Part shown: piece after piece, positions 1 through 6,292 of the stretch
Layout: each line of letters begins with the position of its first letter
Numbering within the stretch: the first letter of the stretch is position 1
DNA from: Acholeplasmataceae bacterium
GTDB taxonomy: Bacteria; Bacillota_I; Bacilli_A; Acholeplasmatales; Acholeplasmataceae
Length of the DNA: 6,922 bases
Assembly (NCBI GenBank): GCA_003518475.1
Contig: DOYO01000109.1
Span: 746 to 7,667 of the forward strand
Direction: 5' to 3'
The notes under the pieces: model-generated
What the model saw: only the letters and a program-made list of their open reading frames with translations
Databases searched by the model: none
Told to the model about the DNA's origin: nothing
Program-made: the position numbers and the translations under genes

Positions 1-1
1 A

Positions 2-244
2 TTAACTATCATGTCCACGCTAACTTATATGATGTATGCAGCGGATAAGAAAAAGTCTATCAACGGAGAATGGAGGACCAAAGAATCGACATTACTCGTT
101 TCAAGTGTATTCTTCGGAGCTCCAGGCGGTCTTGTTGCAATGTATCAGCTCAGACACAAAACGAATCACTGGTATTTTGTGTTCATCAATTGGTTAGCCC
201 TCATCGTCCAAGTTACAGTCTTCGTTTATTTCCTTACCTTGTAA
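2..244 (+). CDS. DUF1294-family small membrane protein, probably 5'-truncated
   Basis: Small integral membrane protein of unknown function that matches the DUF1294 pattern: an Asp-Lys pair near the N-terminus (DKKK), a GEWRTKES segment, a glycine-containing hydrophobic helix (FFGAPGGLVAMY), then the conserved RHKT motif and a second long hydrophobic helix (WYFVFINWLALIVQ). Two membrane segments are visible, roughly residues 28-46 and 54-75 counted from the ATG at 11. That ATG has no ribosome binding site in the ten bases before it. The frame stays open to the window edge (Leu-Thr-Ile), and family members usually have about ten more hydrophobic residues before the DK pair. I therefore infer that the true start lies left of the window. 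It ends in TAA and is followed by a hairpin terminator. It converges on the cupin gene. The family assignment is by motif recall; no function is claimed. Confidence 0.75.
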   Translation, partial: LTIMSTLTYMMYAADKKKSINGEWRTKESTLLVSSVFFGAPGGLVAMYQLRHKTNHWYFVFINWLALIVQVTVFVYFLTL

Positions 245-250
245 CAAGCA

Positions 251-277
251 AAGCCATCCATGACAGGATGGCTTTTT
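251..277 (+). terminator. Rho-independent terminator between convergent genes
   Basis: The arms AAGCCATCC (251-259) and GGATGGCTT (266-274) form a perfect 9-bp stem around the six-base loop ATGACA. The plus strand continues as a T run (273-277). It starts 7 nt after the stop of the DUF1294-type gene. On the minus strand it lies just beyond the cupin stop, but there the following sequence is TGCTTG, so it would stop cupin transcripts less efficiently. Confidence 0.85.
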
Positions 278-280
278 CAT

Positions 281-628
281 TTAGTAACGATGTCCTTCTA
301 CTGGAACTATGCAAATGAATTTCAAAGTCTTTTTACCGATATTTCTAAACTGATGAAGCTTATTTCCAGGCACATACGCATAAGAACCTTCAGAAATAGG
401 TGTATCCACCCCATCAATTTCTAATTCACCTTGTCCTTCTAGGATATAATTGATGTGCTGCCAAGGATGTGAATGCTTTGGTGAAAATCCATCAATACCG
501 AGTTCAACAACACGCATGACGTAATCTTTCCATCCTTCTTCCGGTGAAACCAAAGCTTTCATGCTTGCATGTTTGACAAGCGGACCGCTGAGTTCTATTT
601 TTTTAACGTCGCTAATTTTTCCTATCAT
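281..628 (-). CDS. Small single-domain cupin protein
   Basis: Predicted 115-residue cytoplasmic protein made of one cupin beta-barrel. Motif 1 is GFSPKHSHPWQH (His52, His54, His58). Motif 2 is GSYAYVPGNKLHQF (His92). In the classical motif HxH(x)3-4E the glutamate would fall at residue 58 or 59, and here residue 58 is histidine, so a four-histidine metal site is plausible. Small cupins of this type include isomerases, dioxygenases and sugar- or ligand-binding proteins, and the sequence does not tell which. The longest reading frame begins at a TTG (634), but AGGAGG (642-637) lies only 2 nt from it and 8 nt from the ATG at 628, so I take 628 as the start. It follows ndk by 29 nt and is probably co-transcribed with it. 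It ends at the bidirectional hairpin at 251-274. Confidence 0.88.
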   Translation of the reverse strand: MIGKISDVKKIELSGPLVKHASMKALVSPEEGWKDYVMRVVELGIDGFSPKHSHPWQHINYILEGQGELEIDGVDTPISEGSYAYVPGNKLHQFRNIGKKTLKFICIVPVEGHRY

Positions 629-657
629 CTTCAATTCCTCCTCGATCTAAATGATGA

Positions 658-1116
658 TTATTTGTGTTCAAACCACAACTTCATTTCCTTTTCAACACTT
701 TCTTTTGAATCCGAAGCATGAATCAAGTTCATCAACATCCGTTTTTCACGCATCGCAACTGCTTTTGAATCATTTCCATACCGTCCTCTGATGCTTTCTG
801 GATCTGCAAGTAAAGGATCTGTTGCTCCAACAAGTTCACGAACCTGATGAATGACGTCTTGATCTGTATCCTTGGATAATTCATATACCCAAACTTTTTT
901 ACCTACAAAAACCTTTAGAATTGCATTTTTAAAGTAATCTGCATTAACAACTTTGATAACATCTTCATAGTGCTTCAAAATCAATTTTTCATCCACAAGC
1001 ACTTCTTTGGAACGCACGACTTTATACCCGTGATCCAAAAATATGGCAAGCAATTCAGAGGTAAGATTTCTTTCGATTGTGTCTGGTTTAAACATGATAA
1101 ACGTTGACTGTTTCAT
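658..1116 (-). CDS. ndk: Nucleoside-diphosphate kinase
   Basis: Transfers the gamma-phosphate of ATP to other nucleoside diphosphates through a phospho-histidine intermediate, balancing NTP and dNTP pools in the cytoplasm. The 152 residues carry the family residues in order: Lys10 in FKPD, Tyr50, Arg93 in VRELVGATDP, Arg110 in SIRGRYG, Asn130 and the catalytic His133 in NLIHASDS. The usual glycine after the catalytic His is alanine, as in some archaeal enzymes. Between the Arg110 and Asn130 equivalents there are 20 residues where the human and E. coli enzymes have 10, so the loop before the active-site His is about ten residues longer. The ATG at 1116 is preceded by GAGGAG (1128-1123) at 6 nt. 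It lies 57 nt downstream of the TerB-like gene with no convincing promoter between, and 29 nt upstream of the cupin. Confidence 0.95.
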   Translation of the reverse strand: MKQSTFIMFKPDTIERNLTSELLAIFLDHGYKVVRSKEVLVDEKLILKHYEDVIKVVNADYFKNAILKVFVGKKVWVYELSKDTDQDVIHQVRELVGATDPLLADPESIRGRYGNDSKAVAMREKRMLMNLIHASDSKESVEKEMKLWFEHK

Positions 1117-1173
1117 TTTTTTCTCCTCATTTGAGATTTCTTCTTTACTTCTTAATCAATTAGTTATAAATGA

Positions 1174-1935
1174 TTAGTTGACTGTTGTATTGGATGTATA
1201 TAAATCGTAATATTCCTTATTATATGCAAGCCTAGTTTCAGCTGCTTTGACCATGACTTCAAAATCATAGTGGAATTCCGATAAAATCGGTAAAATCAAA
1301 TCGTATTCCTGAGTAGTGATTCTTGAATCAGATAAAGCAATCGTCACAAGTTCTTCAACAATTCTCCTTACAGAAAACTCGCTCATGGTTTTAACTGCTT
1401 TAAATAGCGATTGAATTGGAACCTTGAGCTTCCTGACATCTTCAGGATTTAGTCCCATCATGTTGCAAATGACAATCAATATTTGAATCTTGCTTCTTTG
1501 GATGATACCTTCTGCCTCAACCATATGGAATCCAAGTGCGATTAAAACAATCTTGTCAAGTGCAGTTAAATCCTTGATGGTTCCAAGATTTTTATAGAAA
1601 TGCTTGTAGTTTTCAATCTTAATATGATGCGCATCAGCAAAAAGATTCAAGAGTTTGATTTCTTTTTGATCATTGCTGTTATCAAGGCGCATCAAAGAAT
1701 AACCCATGCGCAAGCATTCAACTGCTTGATCATAAGAAAATGATAGTATCTGTTCTCTAAGCTGGGCATCTGACATGTTTTGCAAATCAACATGATTGAC
1801 ACCGACATGTTCCGCCAGCATTCCAATCAAGGTGAAATCTTCATCATTGGCTTTCATATCCGCTTGACAAACTAAATAGAGAAACACGATACAGGCAACT
1901 TTTTGATCTTTAGAATACCCTTCCAATAGAGACAT
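1174..1935 (-). CDS. All-helical protein with two tandem TerB-like units, function unknown
   Basis: A 253-residue soluble, largely alpha-helical protein that I cannot assign to a named gene. It contains four similar helix-acidic turn-helix segments: residues about 13-46 (turn around QADMKANDED), 71-105 (RLDNSNDQKE), 129-162 (VEAEGIIQRS) and 192-224 (LSDSRITTQE). Segments 1 and 3, and 2 and 4, are each about 116-121 residues apart, which suggests two tandem TerB-like (tellurite-resistance TerB fold) domains of two half-repeats each. The TerB relation rests on the pattern 'hydrophobic helix, Asp/Glu-rich turn, Glu, hydrophobic helix' and is not certain. There is no signal peptide or membrane segment. 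Two ATGs are adjacent (1938 and 1935). GGAGG (1945-1941) is 2 nt from the first and 5 nt from the second, so 1935 is preferred. It is first in a likely operon with ndk and the cupin gene. No other ter genes are present. Confidence 0.75.
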   Translation of the reverse strand: MSLLEGYSKDQKVACIVFLYLVCQADMKANDEDFTLIGMLAEHVGVNHVDLQNMSDAQLREQILSFSYDQAVECLRMGYSLMRLDNSNDQKEIKLLNLFADAHHIKIENYKHFYKNLGTIKDLTALDKIVLIALGFHMVEAEGIIQRSKIQILIVICNMMGLNPEDVRKLKVPIQSLFKAVKTMSEFSVRRIVEELVTIALSDSRITTQEYDLILPILSEFHYDFEVMVKAAETRLAYNKEYYDLYTSNTTVN

Positions 1936-1973
1936 CATGCCCTCCGGTCGATAAATACCTTTCCTACATTTTT

Positions 1974-1979
1974 ATTATA
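1974..1979 (-). promoter_or_regulatory. Likely -10 box for the TerB-like/ndk/cupin genes
   Basis: The minus strand reads TATAAT at 1979-1974, about 38 nt before the start of the TerB-like gene and downstream of the galT terminator. The hexamer 17 nt upstream (CCCATA, 2002-1997) is a poor -35 match, so only the -10 element is well supported. Confidence 0.5.
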
Positions 1980-2030
1980 CCCTAAGATGATATATTTATG
2001 GGATGTTGAGTTCTCTAGATTTAATAAATG

Positions 2031-2070
2031 AAAAAACATGAAAGCAGAGAAAATCAACTTTCATGTTTTT
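2031..2070 (-). terminator. Rho-independent terminator of the gal operon
   Basis: A perfect 13-bp inverted repeat, AAAAACATGAAAG (2032-2044) and CTTTCATGTTTTT (2058-2070), encloses a 13-nt loop. On the minus strand it begins 4 nt after the galT TGA stop and ends in six T residues (2036-2031). The stem is AT-rich and its outer part is A/T pairing. The position and T tract fit the end of the galK-galM-galT transcript. Confidence 0.85.
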
Positions 2071-2074
2071 GATG

Positions 2075-3529
2075 TCACTTTTGATGAAGCACTTCAAGGA
2101 TGAAACTATCGATGGCATTCATCCCCTTGTCATTAAGTTTGAATACTCCAGAATCTTCAAGTACACGAGTAAACACCTTTCCTACTTCGATGTAAAGATC
2201 ATTGACAGTTTGAATTGTCATTTTTTTCTTGAGTTCATCGAGCCATGGCTTGTGTTGTTCAAGGGATTGATCTTCTTTTCCATTTTGAATGTATTGAAGT
2301 GAAAGTTCTAGTTCCTCTTTGAGTCTTCCTGGGAGTATTGCCAGACCCATCGCTTCAATCAACCCGATATTTTCCTTTTTGATATGTTGTACATCCTGAT
2401 GCGGGTGAAAGATGCCATCCGGATATTGTTTGGATGTCCTGTTGTTTCTTAAAACGATATCAAGTTCATAAAAACCTTTGTGAATCCGGGCAATCGGAGT
2501 GATGGTTTGATGGATTTGATCTGTTTTAGCGATGATATCCAGTTCAAGGTTGGTATAAGATTTCCATGCATCAAAGAATTCGCATGCAAGTCTGGTCAAT
2601 TCAATCCTATTTTTAGATTTGAGCCTGATTGTCGATAATGGCCAATCCAGATGCTTGATTTCGACTTGATTTTGCATGCCGTAGTTCTTGATGATTTTCG
2701 CATCTTGAATGGGGAACGTATGTCTTCCAGCTTGAAAATGATCGTGGTTCAAGATAGATCCGCCCACAATTGGAATATCTGCGTTAGAACCGATAAAATA
2801 TTCAGGCATCAACTCTAAAAAATCAAGAAGGTAGTCAAAGGTTTGATGGGATAGCTTCATGTTTCGATGCTCATCACTCAAAATGATGCTATGCTCATTG
2901 TAATATCCATATGGGGAGTATTGAAAATGCCACAATTCATTACCTAATGTCATCGGGACAATCCGTAAATTCATCCGTGCATTTTCATAACGATGTTCGT
3001 TTTCCTTACAAAGAACACACTTTGGACCATGTTTTACTTCAAGATCTTTAGGTTTTGATAAAGCCTTAGCGATGTCTTTGGGATCCTTTTCTGGTTTGGA
3101 AAGATTGATGGTCATCTGCAAAGGTCCATAAACACTATCATAAACCCATTTTATATTTTGATTAAGTCTTTTTGTCTTGATATAGTTCACATTTTTTGAA
3201 AGTTCATAAAGATAATGAACTGCAAGATTCGGATCTTGATTGAACAGTTTATTAAATTGTTGTTTAGTTTCTTCGGGAGTGTGCATGATTTGGTCAAAAA
3301 TAAGCGCTTCGAAACAATCTCGCTCCATGATGGTGTCGGGAGAAAACAAATGATGTTTAAAGCCATAGTCCAATAAGTTTTCCAATAGATCGTCAATGAC
3401 ATAAGGTTCAGCGTGAAAATCAAAAGACTCCACTTTAAAAAGTGAGGAAAGTTTTAAAATAGATTCTGATAGGTTCGTGATGATTTTCTTGTCTATACCA
3501 TAGGAAATAAGTTGATTCAATAGGTTCAT
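2075..3529 (-). CDS. galT: Galactose-1-phosphate uridylyltransferase, type II
   Basis: Catalyses UDP-glucose + galactose-1-phosphate = glucose-1-phosphate + UDP-galactose, the central step of the Leloir pathway, in the cytoplasm. The 484 residues match the longer class II enzyme of Bacillota, not the roughly 350-residue E. coli type. Visible signatures are CVLCKEN (Cys171, Cys174), WHFQYSPYGYYNEH (200-213) and the class II active-site segment SILNHDHFQAGRH (258-270). The ATG at 3529 follows AAGG (3540-3537) at 7 nt, and this site overlaps the galM stop codon. The gene lies 9 nt after galM and is last in the operon. It ends in TGA just before the terminator, and reading through that TGA would run into the hairpin, so TGA acts as a stop here. 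It is the only gene in the window with a visible stop other than TAA. Confidence 0.97.
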   Translation of the reverse strand: MNLLNQLISYGIDKKIITNLSESILKLSSLFKVESFDFHAEPYVIDDLLENLLDYGFKHHLFSPDTIMERDCFEALIFDQIMHTPEETKQQFNKLFNQDPNLAVHYLYELSKNVNYIKTKRLNQNIKWVYDSVYGPLQMTINLSKPEKDPKDIAKALSKPKDLEVKHGPKCVLCKENEHRYENARMNLRIVPMTLGNELWHFQYSPYGYYNEHSIILSDEHRNMKLSHQTFDYLLDFLELMPEYFIGSNADIPIVGGSILNHDHFQAGRHTFPIQDAKIIKNYGMQNQVEIKHLDWPLSTIRLKSKNRIELTRLACEFFDAWKSYTNLELDIIAKTDQIHQTITPIARIHKGFYELDIVLRNNRTSKQYPDGIFHPHQDVQHIKKENIGLIEAMGLAILPGRLKEELELSLQYIQNGKEDQSLEQHKPWLDELKKKMTIQTVNDLYIEVGKVFTRVLEDSGVFKLNDKGMNAIDSFILEVLHQK

Positions 3530-3538
3530 ATGATATCC

Positions 3539-4561
3539 TTATCTTGAAAAATATGTATAGGTGATTTTGTGTGTATACTGTTCACCCTTCTTAAGAATCA
3601 GGGATGCTCTTCCTTTATAAAAAAGACAGCCTGCTTCTTTTTGACATTCAAAGGTGATTGCTTGATGGATACCTGATTGAGCGTGATCATTGAGCAAATA
3701 GGGGCTTTTAAAATTGTGTGTGTAAACCACGATGCTAGGCGTATCAGAATAAACATGTAATCCGATGCCTGATTTCTTGCTGATCAGAGTTGCGTGATGA
3801 TGCTGATTGACCTGCCATACATGATCATAGCCTCTGTACGCTGTGTCTTTGACCTGATCAAAGAAATTTTTGATTGGATGCAGCACTCTGAAATCAAATG
3901 CAGTATTTTCCACACTTTTTTCTCCAGCATATCCGAAATGATCGTCAACATCAATATAGTGTTCGCTGTTGATTTGCATTTCATGGTTCAAAATGCTGTC
4001 TTTATGTTCTTCAAGATTGAAATATGCGTGATTTGTCAGATTGCAAATTGTATCGGCATCAGATACAGCATGATACTCCATCATCAAACTTTCTCCATTT
4101 AAAATATAGTGAACATATAAGGTTAAGGTTCCTGGAATCCCATGAACTTCGTCATTGGATATATTCTTAAAAATGACTCGTGTTTTTTCTGATTGATTGC
4201 TTATTTCTTCCACATCAAAGTTTTGAAACGACAATCCTTCTGCTCCGCCATGCAGCATGGAGTTTTGTCCTTCATCAGGAGTGACTGTCCATGTTTGATG
4301 ATCAATCTCATATGGCTTTGAAAAAACTCTCCCAGCAGCCCTGCCAATGGTTTTGCCATAATATGATTTACTTTTCAGATAGTCTTCATAATGAATCGGG
4401 GTGAGCAGCGTTTCAATCCATCTTTGGTCCTTTTTATAACTGATTTGATAGATTCCTGCACCATAACTTGATAAAACAACTTTTAAATGCTCATTTTCAA
4501 TCGTGATGATTTTCGTTAATTTTTCTTGATATGGAAAATCACTGGTTTTTATGTTATTCAT
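3539..4561 (-). CDS. galM: Galactose mutarotase (aldose 1-epimerase)
   Basis: Interconverts beta- and alpha-D-galactose so that GalK receives the alpha anomer. The protein is 340 residues, the usual length. Family motifs appear in order: GRAAGR (73-78), LHGG (103-106, His104), NLTNHAYFNL (His178, the expected general acid), YDHVW (Asp246) and FECQ (Glu305, the expected general base). These line up with His96, His170, Asp243 and Glu304 of the Lactococcus lactis enzyme as I remember it. The usual GRxxNR segment has Gly in place of Asn. The reading frame could start at 4588, but that ATG lies inside galK with no good ribosome site. GGAG (4574-4571) is 9 nt from the ATG at 4561, so that start is preferred. 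It overlaps the galK stop by 8 nt (ATGAATAA), which suggests translational coupling. Confidence 0.95.
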   Translation of the reverse strand: MNNIKTSDFPYQEKLTKIITIENEHLKVVLSSYGAGIYQISYKKDQRWIETLLTPIHYEDYLKSKSYYGKTIGRAAGRVFSKPYEIDHQTWTVTPDEGQNSMLHGGAEGLSFQNFDVEEISNQSEKTRVIFKNISNDEVHGIPGTLTLYVHYILNGESLMMEYHAVSDADTICNLTNHAYFNLEEHKDSILNHEMQINSEHYIDVDDHFGYAGEKSVENTAFDFRVLHPIKNFFDQVKDTAYRGYDHVWQVNQHHHATLISKKSGIGLHVYSDTPSIVVYTHNFKSPYLLNDHAQSGIHQAITFECQKEAGCLFYKGRASLILKKGEQYTHKITYTYFSR

Positions 4562-5708
4562 ATCGATGAACTCCATCAACAAATTCAACTGTATAAAAAT
4601 CAGCTTTAATCTGTGTCAATCCCAAATAACTGATACCGACAATACGCATGAAATCAAGAACTCTATCATTTGGAACCAAGGCGATTGCGCAACCCCCAAA
4701 ACCTGCTCCTGTAACACGCGCTCCGATTGCTCCTGCGCGAATCGCTTCACGGACAAGGGTATCTAAATGCAGTCCAGTCACCTCATAATCCTCTTTAAGG
4801 GATAAATGTGACTCATTGAGCAATCTTCCAAACCATTTCGCATCATGGAGTTCTAACGCTTTTTTAGCATCAATCACTCTTTTTTGCTCGCTCACTACAT
4901 GTCTAACTCTTTTTAACACGATTTCATCAGAAATATTGTGCTGAAGTTTCTTGAATTCATCCATGCTGAGTTCACACAAAAATTTAATCTTTTTTTCCTT
5001 ACGGATACTTTTTAGTCCGATTTTACATTCTGCAACACGTTCGTTGTACTTTGAATCCGTTGTTTTCCGTTGATAGTTTGTATTCATAATCACCCAGGTA
5101 TAGCCTTCAAAATCAGCACTGACAGCTTGTGTTTCCAAAGTTGCAGTATTCATCAATAAAGCTTTTTTTGAGACTCCCTTGGCTATAATCAATTGATCCA
5201 TGATTCCGCAATGCATTCCCATGTAGTTGTTTTCAACATGCTGTGCAATCAATGCCATATCTGTTCTTGAAATATCAATATTGAATATATCACACATGAC
5301 AAATACCATTAAAACTAAAAGTGATGCGCTTGATGAAAGACCTGAAGCAGTGGGAAGAGTACCGAATATCGCCATATCGAAACCATGATCAATCGTGTAT
5401 CCTTTGTCCTTGAAATATAAAATCACGCCTTTGGCATAATTTGTCCAACCGTCAGCTTCTTTATATGTTAATTCACTCAAATTGATATTCACGATTCCGT
5501 TTTTCGGATAATTCATCGAAGAAAAACGAACTAATTGATTTGTCGTGCTGCTGACTGCGGCGTAGATACCAAGATTGATTGCAGCTGGAAAAACAAGACC
5601 ACCATTGTAGTCGATATGTTCTCCAATCAGATTCAATCGTCCAGGAGAAAAATAACAGCGTTCAGGTAAAGTTTCAAATGTGTTTTGAAAGTACAGTTTT
5701 ATGTCCAT
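4554..5708 (-). CDS. galK: Galactokinase
   Basis: Phosphorylates alpha-D-galactose with ATP to galactose-1-phosphate, the entry step of the Leloir pathway. It is a 384-residue GHMP-family kinase. The galactokinase signature GRLNLIGEHIDYNGG lies at residues 23-37 and contains Arg24, Glu30 and Asp33. The ATP-binding loop LPTASGLSSSAS is at 118-129, CGIMDQ carries the probable catalytic base Asp171, SKYNER is at 219-224, and the third GHMP motif GARVTGAGFGGC is at 329-340. The Gly usually found in the LPxGAGLSSS loop is Ala121 here, with the rest intact. The ATG at 5708 follows AGAGG (5719-5715) at 6 nt. It is the first gene of galK-galM-galT. A TATAAT box lies about 70 nt upstream. No GalR-type or catabolite operator was recognised. 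Confidence 0.98.
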   Translation of the reverse strand: MDIKLYFQNTFETLPERCYFSPGRLNLIGEHIDYNGGLVFPAAINLGIYAAVSSTTNQLVRFSSMNYPKNGIVNINLSELTYKEADGWTNYAKGVILYFKDKGYTIDHGFDMAIFGTLPTASGLSSSASLLVLMVFVMCDIFNIDISRTDMALIAQHVENNYMGMHCGIMDQLIIAKGVSKKALLMNTATLETQAVSADFEGYTWVIMNTNYQRKTTDSKYNERVAECKIGLKSIRKEKKIKFLCELSMDEFKKLQHNISDEIVLKRVRHVVSEQKRVIDAKKALELHDAKWFGRLLNESHLSLKEDYEVTGLHLDTLVREAIRAGAIGARVTGAGFGGCAIALVPNDRVLDFMRIVGISYLGLTQIKADFYTVEFVDGVHRYE

Positions 5709-5776
5709 AAGCGACCTCTTTTTTGTTGAAATAGAAGATTTTATAACGTGTTGTTTAGCAGCGAGCCCTTATGAAT

Positions 5777-5805
5777 ATTATATATGAAAGACGTCCATAA
5801 AACTA
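5777..5805 (-). promoter_or_regulatory. Candidate promoter of the gal operon
   Basis: The minus strand has TATAAT at 5782-5777, and 17 nt upstream the hexamer TAGTTT (5805-5800), which matches TTGACA weakly. This would give a leader of about 60 nt before galK. A second TATAAA-like site nearer the gene (around 5746-5741) has no -35 partner. The weak -35 might mean that an activator is needed, but that is inference. Confidence 0.45.
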
Positions 5806-5908
5806 CTTGTCGCGGGAAAATTCAGCCATTTCATGAGAAATATGTATGACCACTTCTACGATCGGCATGAAGAAAAAGCATCAAAAAGCAAAACATGGCG
5901 ATAACCCT

Positions 5909-5936
5909 AAAAAAAATAGCGATACTTATTCGCTAT
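5909..5936 (-). terminator. Rho-independent terminator overlapping the end of the HMA-like gene
   Basis: On the minus strand ATAGCGA (5936-5930) pairs with TCGCTAT (5922-5916) around the 7-nt loop ATAAGTA, followed directly by a run of eight T including the last stem pair (5916-5909). The stop codon TAA (5928-5926) sits in the loop, so the last two sense codons form the left arm of the stem. Confidence 0.85.
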
Positions 5937-6162
5937 CAACCAAATACATCACAAATCCACGTTTGAACGCTTTAGATATGATTTCTTCTTTTGATAAGTC
6001 ATTGGAATCAAACTCAATCAAGACCGTATCATTTTCAAAATCCGGATTGACACTTGAAATTCCATCAAGACATCTTAAAAAAATGAGAGCAGGTTGCCCG
6101 CAATGTCCGCAGGTGCAACCTTCACATGTAAGTCCTTCAACCTTATACTTTGCAATTTGCAT
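5926..6162 (-). CDS. Small HMA-like (ferredoxin-fold) protein with a CxxCxCxxC motif
   Basis: A 78-residue cytoplasmic protein resembling heavy-metal-associated (HMA, CopZ-like) domains. It has a beta strand QIAKYKVEGLTC, a cysteine-rich loop, a helix PALIFLRCLDGI, a strand pair SSVNPDF and TVLIEFD, a helix KEEIISKAF, and a terminal strand ending RGFVMYLVD. Where HMA domains have one CxxC, this one has Cys13, Cys16, Cys18 and Cys21 (CEGCTCGHC), plus Cys31 in the helix. Spacing to the following 'DGI' (the usual GV) suggests that Cys18/Cys21 replace the standard pair, with about five residues inserted. Soft-metal binding is likely; the metal and partner are unknown, and no P-type ATPase is in the window. 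The ATG at 6177 is part of the ribosome site. AGGAG (6174-6170) is 7 nt from the ATG at 6162, so I start there. It is transcribed alone from its own promoter, divergently from the radical SAM gene. Confidence 0.82.
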   Translation of the reverse strand: MQIAKYKVEGLTCEGCTCGHCGQPALIFLRCLDGISSVNPDFENDTVLIEFDSNDLSKEEIISKAFKRGFVMYLVDSE

Positions 6163-6193
6163 GCCATCACTCCTCATTTCATAAAATCACAGA

Positions 6194-6222
6194 ATCATTT
6201 CTAGTTCATCGTATCATTTCTA
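6194..6222. repeat. Pair of 10-bp direct repeats overlapping the HMA-like promoter
   Basis: ATCATTTCTA occurs at 6194-6203 and again at 6213-6222, a period of 19 bp. One copy overlaps the spacer and first base of the -10 box, and the other covers the likely transcription start region. The position would suit a repressor, but no known operator consensus was recognised. Confidence 0.5.
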
Positions 6223-6236
6223 ATGCATTCAGTCAA
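6208..6236 (-). promoter_or_regulatory. Promoter of the HMA-like gene
   Basis: The minus strand has TTGACT (6236-6231), a 17-nt spacer, and TACGAT (6213-6208), preceded by TG at the extended -10 position (TGATACGAT). It is the best sigma-A promoter in the window and sits about 46 nt upstream of the chosen ATG. Confidence 0.75.
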
Positions 6237-6292
6237 TTGATTTGAAAACAACAATAACACAGATTTTTGTCTAAAAATAGATAAATAAGTAA

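Noticed and set aside
1117..1173. Separate promoter or terminator between the TerB-like gene and ndk
   Set aside because: TATAAC at 1168-1163 has only AATACA at the -35 spacing, and the TAATCA/TGATTA inverted repeat is six AT-rich base pairs with no T run. Neither is strong enough to report.
2071..2077. TGA at the end of galT read as tryptophan, as in Mycoplasma
   Set aside because: Reading through would carry translation across the terminator hairpin to a TAA further on. GalT already has a full-length C-terminus, and tryptophans in the other proteins are encoded without TGA.
2063..2302. 79-codon plus-strand frame opposite the galT 3' end
   Set aside because: It starts inside the terminator stem, and the opposite strand encodes an intact GalT. 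Other plus-strand frames at 3794-4102 and 4551-4766 are shadows of galM and galK for the same reason.
5709..5830. Catabolite-response element or GalR-type operator in front of galK
   Set aside because: I compared both strands with the CRE pattern and with LacI/GalR-type palindromes and found no convincing match. GACGTC at 5790-5795 is palindromic, but its flanks do not extend the symmetry.
5803..5868. 21-codon open frame on the minus strand between the HMA-like gene and galK
   Set aside because: There is no Shine-Dalgarno sequence before its ATG, it overlaps the galK -35 region, and its length is easily due to chance.
5846..6184. 112-codon open frame on the plus strand, antisense to the HMA-like gene
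   Set aside because: It runs through the gene and its terminator, resembles no known protein, and lacks a ribosome site. The minus-strand protein has clear HMA-like structure, its own promoter and a terminator.
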